Shown one piece after another: positions 53,574 through 60,778 of a stretch of DNA of 64,000 nt. Made by a program: the position numbers and the translations under genes. The DNA lies in NCBI RefSeq assembly GCF_013283195.1, contig NZ_JABEKT010000005.1, positions 50,684-114,683 of the forward strand, given 5' to 3'. The notes below the pieces were generated by a model. It was not told the origin of the DNA and did no database searches. It saw only the letters and a list, made by a program, of their open reading frames with translations. Origin of the DNA: Ensifer adhaerens. Its GTDB lineage: Bacteria > Pseudomonadota > Alphaproteobacteria > Rhizobiales > Rhizobiaceae. Position 1 is the stretch's first letter; each line of letters opens with the position of its first letter.

Positions 53574-55457
53574 TCAAGCTGGATTTTGAAGACCGCTTGC
53601 ACTCGGCTGGAGGCCTCCGGCCTCGACAGCTTCGCGTTTTGCCTGCCCCGCCGAGCGGCGACGGCCGATATAGGCTTCGATCACGGCCGGATTGGCCTGG
53701 ATCTCCGCCGGCGTGCCGATGGCGATCTGTTGGCCCTTGTTGAGGACGACGACGATATCGCAGAGCCGCATGATCAGTTTCAGGTCGTGCTCGACGACGA
53801 GCAGGCCGAGGCGATACTTCGTGCGGATGCGGTCGAGCACATGCATCAGCTCCTGCGTTTCGGCCGGGTTCATGCCGGCCGCCGGCTCGTCGAGCAGCAG
53901 GTAACGCGGCTTCAGCGCCAGCGCGCGGGCAATCTCGAGACGACGCTGCGCACCATAGGAGAGCGTGCCGGCGAGCTGATCGGCAAAGCCGTCGAGCCCG
54001 ACCTCGGCCAGCACCAGCCGGGCGCTTTCCATCGGGTCCTCGCCGTTGCCCTTGAGCGCGCTTGCCGCCACTGTGACGTTCTCAAGCACGGTCAGGTTCT
54101 TGAACAGGCGGATGTTCTGAAACGTGCGTGCAAGCCCGGCAACGGGAACGGCATGCACCGGCAGCGACGCGATATCCTTGCCGTCGATCAGCACGCGGCC
54201 ACTCGAGGGCGGCACGACGCCGGAAACGCTATTGATCAGGGTCGACTTGCCGGCGCCGTTCGGGCCGATCAGGCCAGTGACGAGGCCAGGCTTGATCTCG
54301 AAATTGGCATTTTCCAGCGCAACGAGGCCGGCGAATTTCTTGCCGAGATTTTCGACCTTGAGCGTTCCGCCCGCCGGGATCGGCGCAATCTTTTGCGCAC
54401 CGTCAGACAATACCGCAGGCTTGGCGGCGAAGCGCTTCAGCCAGCCGAGACGCTCGTCTAGCTCCCGGACACCGAAAAGCCCGTCCTGCAACCGGTACAT
54501 CACCACCAGGATCGCGACGCCGATGCCGATATCGGTCAGGCCAAAAACCGTCGGCAGCGTGACGAAGCCGAGGTCGACGCCGCCTTCGAGTTTGCGCAGA
54601 AGCTCGACGATCAGCATGATCACCGCCGTGCCGCCGACGGCACCCGATACGGTGGTGACGCCGCCGAGGATCAACATGGCGAGCAGCACGAAGGTCAGGT
54701 TGAAGTAGAAATCCTTGGGTGAGAAGGCGCCGAGGAAATGCGCCAGCAGCGCGCCGGCGGCCCCCGCCAGAATGGCGCCAAGCACCCAGCCGATGAAACG
54801 ATGGAGCTTGACGTTGACCCCGACAGCCGTCGAGGCGATCTCGTCCTCGCGTGACGCCCGGAGCTTCAAGCCGGCGCTCGAGTCCCGATAGAGACGCGCA
54901 ACGGCAATTGCGGCGATGGCAAAAGGCAGCGCCACCCACAGGTTGACCGCGCGCGGAATGCCGAAGAAGGTCTGGCTGCCGCGAGTGATGTCGGTCGATG
55001 CAACCAGCACCACGTGGACGATGACAAGAAAGCCGAGCGTCGCGATCGACGCCGATGAACCGGCAAGGCGCGCAACGGGTATGCCGATCAAAACGGCGAC
55101 CAGCGCCACCACCACCAGCGCCACGGCAAGGGCCGGCAGGAACGACATGCCGATGCCGGCCAGCCATTCCGGCAGATGCGGCAGTGCCGTCTTCTGGACG
55201 ATCGGGTTGATGGTCAGTAGTCCGGACGCATAGGCACCGATCGCCATGAAGCCGACATGGCCGAAGGAAACGATGCCGGAATTGCCGGCATACATGCCGA
55301 TGCCGAGCACCGCGATCACGTTGATCATGAACAGCGTCACGAGGCGCTCGCCGCTGCCCGGAAAGACCGACGAGGCGACGGCAGCAGCCACCAGCAGCGG
55401 CAACGACGTTAAAAGGATACCGACGACGGTTTCTCGCCTGACGCGAACCATCTGCAT
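53574..55457 (-). CDS. LivM-LivG fusion: ABC permease joined to ATP-binding domain
   Basis: Protein of 627 residues. Residues about 1-330 are a LivM-type permease (hydrophobic segments; NSGIVSFGHVGFMAIGAYASG; DEIASTAVGVNVKLHRFIGWV). From about 360 comes a LivG ATPase: LKVENLGKKFAGLVALENA, Walker A IGPNGAGKSTLI (about 397-406), signature TLSYGAQRRLEIARAL and YLLLDEPAAGMNPAETQELM with the C-terminal VVEHDLKLIMRLCDIVVVL. Such a fusion fixes subunit stoichiometry. First gene of the operon; divergent from the RpiR regulator gene. Start at 55457 or the ATG two codons later. Confidence 0.92.
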   Translation of the reverse strand: MQMVRVRRETVVGILLTSLPLLVAAAVASSVFPGSGERLVTLFMINVIAVLGIGMYAGNSGIVSFGHVGFMAIGAYASGLLTINPIVQKTALPHLPEWLAGIGMSFLPALAVALVVVALVAVLIGIPVARLAGSSASIATLGFLVIVHVVLVASTDITRGSQTFFGIPRAVNLWVALPFAIAAIAVARLYRDSSAGLKLRASREDEIASTAVGVNVKLHRFIGWVLGAILAGAAGALLAHFLGAFSPKDFYFNLTFVLLAMLILGGVTTVSGAVGGTAVIMLIVELLRKLEGGVDLGFVTLPTVFGLTDIGIGVAILVVMYRLQDGLFGVRELDERLGWLKRFAAKPAVLSDGAQKIAPIPAGGTLKVENLGKKFAGLVALENANFEIKPGLVTGLIGPNGAGKSTLINSVSGVVPPSSGRVLIDGKDIASLPVHAVPVAGLARTFQNIRLFKNLTVLENVTVAASALKGNGEDPMESARLVLAEVGLDGFADQLAGTLSYGAQRRLEIARALALKPRYLLLDEPAAGMNPAETQELMHVLDRIRTKYRLGLLVVEHDLKLIMRLCDIVVVLNKGQQIAIGTPAEIQANPAVIEAYIGRRRSAGQAKREAVEAGGLQPSASGLQNPA

Positions 55458-55630
55458 TCCCCCGATTTGTCGGCCCGCCGTTCATTTTTGGCTCGGGCCA
55501 GTTCCCGAAATGAAAGTTATCCCATCTCGATCAAATGTCAATCTTGTTTCAAAAAACATTCTCTGCTAGCAATTATGTAACAAAAATTAGAAATCGGGGT
55601 TCAAGCCATCGTTTTTGGGAGGCGGAAATC
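55458..55630. promoter_or_regulatory. Divergent promoter region between the importer operon and the RpiR regulator
   Basis: AT-rich 173-base interval, unlike its surroundings. It contains TGTTTCAAAAAACA (55545-55558, a TGTTT/AAACA inverted repeat) and a further GTAACA at about 55577. These are candidate sites for the RpiR-type regulator encoded from 55631, which would then control both the importer and the downstream enzyme genes. Confidence 0.45.
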
Positions 55631-56512
55631 GTGGCAATCCGGGATCGACTGACAGACGGAACCATCACCTTCACACGATCGGAACTGAAGATCGTGCGAC
55701 AGCTGCTGGCGAACTATCCGGCAGCGGGACTGAATACCGTTGCCTATCTGGCCTCCTCGGCGGGGGTCAGCAATCCGACCGTCGTGCGCTTTGCCAACAC
55801 GCTCGGCTTCGAGGGTTATCCGGAATTTCAGAAGGCATTGCTCAGCGAAGTTCAGGAGCGCATGAGCTCGCCGCTGTCGATGCTCGACGAGCGACGGCCG
55901 TCGCTGGAGCAGGAGAATTTCTACCAGTACTTCCTGCGCGCCAGCATCCATGCGCTCGAAGCCTCGATGCAGATGCTGCCGTCGGAGGATTTCGAGGCAG
56001 CCGTCGACGCAGCCGCCGACACGAGCGCGCGAGCGCATTGCCTCGGTGGACGTTTCAGCGGCTTTCTCGCCGGCCTGCTCTGGTCGCATATGAAGCAGCT
56101 CAGGGGCGACACCCGCTGGATCAACGGCAGCCAGGCCGACCAAGTCGATCAGCTCGTCGATCTCGGCAAGCGCGACGTGCTGTTCGTCTACGATTACCGC
56201 CGCTACCAGAACGACACCATTCGCTTCGCCCGGCAGGCGGCCGCACAAGGCGCCCGTATCGTACTGTTCACCGACCGGTGGCTTTCGCCTATCGCCGATT
56301 TTGCCACCGTCACGCTGACGGCGCCGGTCGACACGGTCTCGCCCTATGACACGATGGTGCCGGCAATCGCCCAGACGGAAGCGCTGATCGCGGCGCTGAC
56401 GGCCCGTCTCGCCACCCAATCCCGTGCCCGCATCGAGAAGATGGAGGAGCTGCGCCGCGGCTACGCCATCACCGAAGACGCTCTCAACCCGAACGTCGAC
56501 GACGGCCGCTGA
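55631..56512 (+). CDS. MurR/RpiR-family transcriptional regulator
   Basis: Regulator of 293 residues: N-terminal HTH_6 (FTRSELKIVRQLLANYPAAGLNTVAYLASSAGVSNPTVVRFANTLGFEGYPEFQKAL) and a SIS domain at about 115-250 (RAHCLGGRFSGFLAGLLWSHM, DVLFVYDYRRYQNDTIRFARQAAAQGARIVLFTDRW). The GTG at 55631 is chosen: GGGAGGCGG lies before it, whereas the ATG at 55535 lacks a site and falls in the AT-rich promoter. SIS domains here usually bind phosphorylated or amino metabolites. It diverges from the importer operon and is first in the direction of the catabolic genes. Confidence 0.88.
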   Translation: MAIRDRLTDGTITFTRSELKIVRQLLANYPAAGLNTVAYLASSAGVSNPTVVRFANTLGFEGYPEFQKALLSEVQERMSSPLSMLDERRPSLEQENFYQYFLRASIHALEASMQMLPSEDFEAAVDAAADTSARAHCLGGRFSGFLAGLLWSHMKQLRGDTRWINGSQADQVDQLVDLGKRDVLFVYDYRRYQNDTIRFARQAAAQGARIVLFTDRWLSPIADFATVTLTAPVDTVSPYDTMVPAIAQTEALIAALTARLATQSRARIEKMEELRRGYAITEDALNPNVDDGR

Positions 56513-56555
56513 CACGCCTGCCGCAAGGCCAGAACCACAACCGAGGAGAATCCGA

Positions 56556-57218
56556 ATGAGTGCCGTTACAGTGAAGGTCGGGGACGACATGCTGAGACGC
56601 GACAGCGACTACGAGCGCGGCCGCACGTCAGTGCTGTTCGTCGACATGCAGCGCATCTGGTGCGAACCCAATCTCGATCCGACCCACCCGCAGGACGCCG
56701 ACAGCTATTATCACAAGCGGCTGCGCCAGACGGTGATCCCCAACCAGGTCCGCATTTTGGAGGCCGCCCGCGCTGCGGGCTGCGAAGTGCTGCACACCAT
56801 CATCGAGAGCCTGACGCTTGACGGTCGCGACCGCTCGCTCGACCATAAACTGTCCGACATGCATGTGCCGAAGGGCTCGCCCGAAGGTCAGGTCATTCCG
56901 GAGCTGGCGCCTATCGACAACGAGATCGTGCTGCCGAAGACCTCGTCCGGCGTCTTCAACTCCACCAACATCGATTACATCCTGCGCAATCTCAACACCC
57001 GCTACCTGATCATCGCCGGCGTCATCACCGACCAGTGCGTCGACATGGCAGTGCGTGATGCGGCCGATCGCGGCTACCTCGTCACCGTCGTCAACGACGC
57101 TTGTGCGACCTACAGCCCCGAGCGCCACGAAGGCGCCCTTCGCGCCTATTCCGGCTACTGCTGGACCACCGATACCGACACTGTCGTCAGCCGCATTCAG
57201 GGCCTGCGCCAGGCCTGA
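56556..57218 (+). CDS. Cysteine hydrolase (isochorismatase-like family)
   Basis: Amidase-type hydrolase of 220 residues. The catalytic triad residues are visible: D in SVLFVDMQRIWC, K in VLPKTSSGVFNSTN, and C in GVITDQCVDMAVRDAADRGY, with a cis-peptide next to VIT. Members split amides, ureido or N-carbamoyl compounds. The gene is 43 bases after the RpiR gene with GAGGAG before the ATG, and 36 bases before the GS-like gene, consistent with one operon. Substrate unknown. Confidence 0.87.
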   Translation: MSAVTVKVGDDMLRRDSDYERGRTSVLFVDMQRIWCEPNLDPTHPQDADSYYHKRLRQTVIPNQVRILEAARAAGCEVLHTIIESLTLDGRDRSLDHKLSDMHVPKGSPEGQVIPELAPIDNEIVLPKTSSGVFNSTNIDYILRNLNTRYLIIAGVITDQCVDMAVRDAADRGYLVTVVNDACATYSPERHEGALRAYSGYCWTTDTDTVVSRIQGLRQA

Positions 57219-57254
57219 GCCATCGCCGAAGATCTTGAGACAAGAGGGGAATTC

Positions 57255-58601
57255 ATGACCGAGACCAACAACGGCAAGGCGCACTCCGCACTGACGGAAC
57301 TCGCAACCTTCGTCACCACCGATATCGCCGGCATCACCCGCGGTCGCAGCTTCGCCGCCTCGCAGATCGACGACTACCTGCGCAAGGGCGTCGGCTGGGT
57401 CCCGGCCAATCTGGCGTTGACGCCGTTCGACCAGATTGCCGAGAACAATCCCTGGGGCTCTTCCGGCGACCTCCGGTTGATGGCCGATCCGGCGAGCAAG
57501 GCGCGCGTCACCTGCCTGCCCGACGTCACGCCGCTGCATTTCTATCATTCCGATATCACCGACCTCAAGGGCGACCCGTGGGAGTGCTGCGTGCGCAGTT
57601 TCCTCAAGCGCACCCTTGAGGAGTTCGAGCGTGAGGCCGGCCTGAAAGTCATCTCCGCCGTCGAGCAGGAATTCCAACTTCTCGGCGTCGATTGGCCCGA
57701 CGCGCCATCCTTCGGCCTGCGCGCCGAGCGCCGTGCCGACCCCTTCGGCCCGCTGCTGATGACGGCGCTGCAAGAGGCGGGTGCCGAGCCGGAAATGTTC
57801 CTGCCGGAATACGGCAAGGACCAGTTCGAGATCACCTGCCGGCCTGCGGATGCACTGACGGCGGCCGACCGCGGCGCGACGATCCGCGCCATCACCAAGG
57901 AGGTAGCAGCGCTCTTCGGCTGGAACGCGAGCTTTGCGCCGAAGACGAGCGCCAACGGCGTCGGCAACGGCGTGCACCTGCATGTGAGCTTCACGGATCT
58001 TGACGGCAACCCGGTCACCTTCGACGCATCCCGCCCAGGTCGCTTGTCGAAAGTTGCCGGCTCCTTCGCCGCCGGCGTCATCCGCCATCTGCCGGCATTG
58101 ACTGCCTTCACCGCCCCGTCGGTGCTGTCCTACATGCGGCTCGTTCCGCATCATTGGAGCGCCGCCTATACCTGCCTCGGCGAGAAGAACCGCGAGGCAA
58201 CGCTGAGAATTTGCCCAACGCTGGATCTTCCCGGCAGCAACCCGGCCAAGCAGTTCAACATGGAATACCGCGCCGCCGACGCCTGCGCGAGCCCGCATCT
58301 GTCGTTGGCCGTGCTGCTGAAGGCCGGCCTCGAAGGCATCCGTGCCGGGCTCGAACAGCCGCCGCTGATCAACTCGGACCCATCGGATTTTTCCGACGCG
58401 GACCAGAAGAAGCTCGGCATCCGTCGCCTGCCGTCCAGCCTGCCGGAAGCACTCGAAACGCTTGCCGAAGACAAGGTGGTGACCGGCTGGTTCGCCAAGG
58501 ACTTCCTCGATTGCTACGTCGCGATGAAGCGCAAGGAAATCGAGATCGTCGATGGCCTCTCGCCTGATGAACTCTGCGCCCGCTACGCGGCCGTCTACTG
58601 A
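57255..58601 (+). CDS. Glutamine synthetase-like ligase
   Basis: Protein of 448 residues of the GS fold, resembling type III/gamma-glutamyl-amine ligases such as PuuA rather than housekeeping GlnA. It has the beta-grasp N-domain (TDIAGITRGRSF, GVGWVPANLALTPFD) and a catalytic domain with EQEFQLLGV, PEYGKDQFEITC, NGVGNGVHLHVSF, PHHWSAAYTCLGEKNREATLRICP and the NMEYRAADACASPHL region. Likely joins glutamate (gamma-carboxyl) to an amine, but this is inference. Located between the hydrolase and the formylglutamate-amidohydrolase-like gene. Confidence 0.85.
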   Translation: MTETNNGKAHSALTELATFVTTDIAGITRGRSFAASQIDDYLRKGVGWVPANLALTPFDQIAENNPWGSSGDLRLMADPASKARVTCLPDVTPLHFYHSDITDLKGDPWECCVRSFLKRTLEEFEREAGLKVISAVEQEFQLLGVDWPDAPSFGLRAERRADPFGPLLMTALQEAGAEPEMFLPEYGKDQFEITCRPADALTAADRGATIRAITKEVAALFGWNASFAPKTSANGVGNGVHLHVSFTDLDGNPVTFDASRPGRLSKVAGSFAAGVIRHLPALTAFTAPSVLSYMRLVPHHWSAAYTCLGEKNREATLRICPTLDLPGSNPAKQFNMEYRAADACASPHLSLAVLLKAGLEGIRAGLEQPPLINSDPSDFSDADQKKLGIRRLPSSLPEALETLAEDKVVTGWFAKDFLDCYVAMKRKEIEIVDGLSPDELCARYAAVY

Positions 58602-58616
58602 TACGGATAGGCTCCC

Positions 58617-59438
58617 ATGACTTCGACAACGGCCATCAAGAGCCCCGACGCCCGACGCGGTCGGCACGACCCTCGCCAGCCACTTCTGGCAATCGACGAG
58701 CCGCCGCCCTATGCGGTGTTCAACCCGGACGGCACGTCGCCGTTCCTTTTGCTCTGCGAGCATGCGTCCAACCGCATGCCGCGCGCGCTCGGCGACATGG
58801 GCCTGCCCGAATACGAGCGGCGCCGCCACATCGCCTGGGACATCGGCGCGCTGGCGCTTGCCCAGCACTTAAGCCTCAGCCTCGATGCACCGCTGTTCTT
58901 CACCAACTATTCGCGGCTGGTGATCGACTGCAACCGCCCGCTTTCGGCACCGTCCTTCATCCCGGAAGTCAGCGAAACGACGGAGATCCCGGCCAACCGG
59001 GATCTCACGGAGGCTGAGCGCAGGCAACGCGTGGACACGCTGTTCAGACCCTTCGCCGATGCGGTAACCCGACGCCTCGACCTGCTCGAAGCGAAGGGCG
59101 AGAAGTCGTTCGTCGTCGGCGTGCACAGTTTCACGCCCGTCTATTTCGGCAAGCCACGGCCATGGCAGGCGGGTATTCTCTATCGCGACGCCGAGGCTTT
59201 CGCACATTCGATGATCCGTGGCTTGAGCAGCGAAGAGCAACTGACGATCGGCGACAACGAGCCCTACAACATTCACCCGGACGAAGATTATACCGTGCCG
59301 GTGCATGCGGATGCGCGCAAGTTGCCGGGTGTGCTGATCGAGGTCCGGCATGACCTGATCGACACCGACACAGGCGTTGCCGCTTGGGGCGAGCGTCTCA
59401 CCCGTTGTCTTCGGGCGAGCCTTGAGGAGTGCCGCTAG
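58617..59438 (+). CDS. N-formylglutamate amidohydrolase-family protein
   Basis: Protein of 273 residues of the FGase family, which in histidine degradation removes formate from N-formylglutamate. LLLCEHASNRMPRALGDMGLPE carries the metal/substrate EHA motif; IAWDIGALALA, FFTNYSRLVIDCNR, VGVHSFTPVYFGKPRPWQAGIL and IEVRHDLI are conserved family blocks. Adjacent aminotransferase and GS-like genes suggest it hydrolyses a gamma-glutamyl or acylated intermediate rather than N-formylglutamate, though no direct evidence exists. Stop overlaps the next gene's GTG by one base. Confidence 0.86.
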   Translation: MTSTTAIKSPDARRGRHDPRQPLLAIDEPPPYAVFNPDGTSPFLLLCEHASNRMPRALGDMGLPEYERRRHIAWDIGALALAQHLSLSLDAPLFFTNYSRLVIDCNRPLSAPSFIPEVSETTEIPANRDLTEAERRQRVDTLFRPFADAVTRRLDLLEAKGEKSFVVGVHSFTPVYFGKPRPWQAGILYRDAEAFAHSMIRGLSSEEQLTIGDNEPYNIHPDEDYTVPVHADARKLPGVLIEVRHDLIDTDTGVAAWGERLTRCLRASLEECR

Positions 59439-60757
59439 TGACTGAAGGCCTCTACGCCAGAGACGGACAGGCAATCGCCAACCTGCAGAAGCTGCGCTTC
59501 TTTCCGCTCGCCATCGCCGGTGGACATGGGGCACGCCTCATGGAAGAAGACGGCCGCGAGCTAATCGACCTCTCCGGCGCATGGGGGGCTGCAAGCCTCG
59601 GCTATGGCCATCCCGCACTCGTGGAGGCCGTCTCGCGCGCCGTCGCCAATCCGGCTGGCGCAAGTGTGCTGTCGGCCGCCAATGCGCCGGCAACCGCTCT
59701 TGCCGAAAAACTGCTCGGCCTCTTCCCCGGCGAGGGACGCAACAAGGTGTGGTTCGGCCATTCCGGTTCGGACGCCAACGAGGCGGTCTTCCGGGCGATC
59801 GCTAAAGCGACCGGCCGCACCGGCGTCATCTCCTTCGTCGGCGCCTATCACGGCTGCACCACGGGTTCGATGGCCTTTTCCGGCCACAGCGTCCAGGCGG
59901 GTGCGACCAAGGCGGAAGGCCTGATCCTGCTGCCCTTCCCCGACCCCTATCGACCCTACCAGGGCGATGCGAGCGGCGACGCAATCCTCGACCTCCTGAA
60001 ACATCAGTTCGCAACCACGGCACCGCCGGAGAAGATTGGCTGCGCCTTCATCGAGCCGATCCAGTCGGACGGCGGGCTGATCGTGCCGCCGAAGGGGTTC
60101 TTCCAGAAATTCGCCGATCTCTGCAGGCAGCACGGCATTCTCGTCGTTTGCGACGAGGTGAAGGTCGGGCTTGGCCGCAGCGGCAAGATGCACTGCTTCG
60201 AACACGAGGATTTCGTTCCCGATATCCTGACGATCGGCAAGGGCCTCGGCGGCGGCCTTCCACTTTCCGCCGCAATCGGCCCGGCAGAGATCCTGGACTG
60301 CGCCACAGCCTTCGCGATGCAGACCCTGCATGGCAACCCGGTCTCGACGGCGGCCGGCCTGGCCGTACTAGAGACCATCGAGCGAGAGGGGTTGGCGGAC
60401 GCGGCCGAGCGTAAGGGCGAACGGCTGCGCGAAGGTCTGCGGCAACTTGCCGGACGCCACGCCCTGATCGGCGATGTGCGCGGACGTGGCCTGGCCACGG
60501 GTGTGGAACTGATTACCGACAGCGGCAGCCGGGAACCGGCATCACGAGAAACGGCCAAGCTGATCTATCGCGCCTATGAGCTCGGCCTCGTCCTCTATTA
60601 CGTCGGCATGAACTCCAACGTGCTGGAGATGACTCCACCGCTGACGATATCGGACACCGAGATTGACCAAGCGCTCGACATTCTCGACCGCGCCTTCGGC
60701 GATGTCAGAGCTGGCCGGGTTTCCGACGCTGCGCTTGCCGATTTTGCCGGCTGGTAA
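59438..60757 (+). CDS. Class III aminotransferase
   Basis: Fold-type I, class III PLP aminotransferase of 439 residues. The PLP lysine lies in DILTIGKGLGGGLPLSAAIG; WFGHSGSDANEAVFRA, SFVGAYHGCTTGSM, CAFIEPIQSDGGLIVPP and VCDEVKVGLGRSG are family blocks, with QTLHGNPVSTAAGLAVLE late. Members use omega-amino groups or act as mutases (GSAM). Start GTG at 59438 is set by GAGGAG eight bases upstream; a GTG nine bases earlier overlaps that site. Ends 21 bases before the converging stop of the 975-residue fusion gene. Confidence 0.88.
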   Translation: MTEGLYARDGQAIANLQKLRFFPLAIAGGHGARLMEEDGRELIDLSGAWGAASLGYGHPALVEAVSRAVANPAGASVLSAANAPATALAEKLLGLFPGEGRNKVWFGHSGSDANEAVFRAIAKATGRTGVISFVGAYHGCTTGSMAFSGHSVQAGATKAEGLILLPFPDPYRPYQGDASGDAILDLLKHQFATTAPPEKIGCAFIEPIQSDGGLIVPPKGFFQKFADLCRQHGILVVCDEVKVGLGRSGKMHCFEHEDFVPDILTIGKGLGGGLPLSAAIGPAEILDCATAFAMQTLHGNPVSTAAGLAVLETIEREGLADAAERKGERLREGLRQLAGRHALIGDVRGRGLATGVELITDSGSREPASRETAKLIYRAYELGLVLYYVGMNSNVLEMTPPLTISDTEIDQALDILDRAFGDVRAGRVSDAALADFAGW

Positions 60758-60778
60758 GATCGGCACGGGGGGCGTTGC

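Noticed and set aside
56628-58868. 746-codon minus-strand open frame opposite the hydrolase and GS-like genes
   Set aside because: Both plus-strand genes have full family motifs and good starts; this antisense frame has no recognisable motif.
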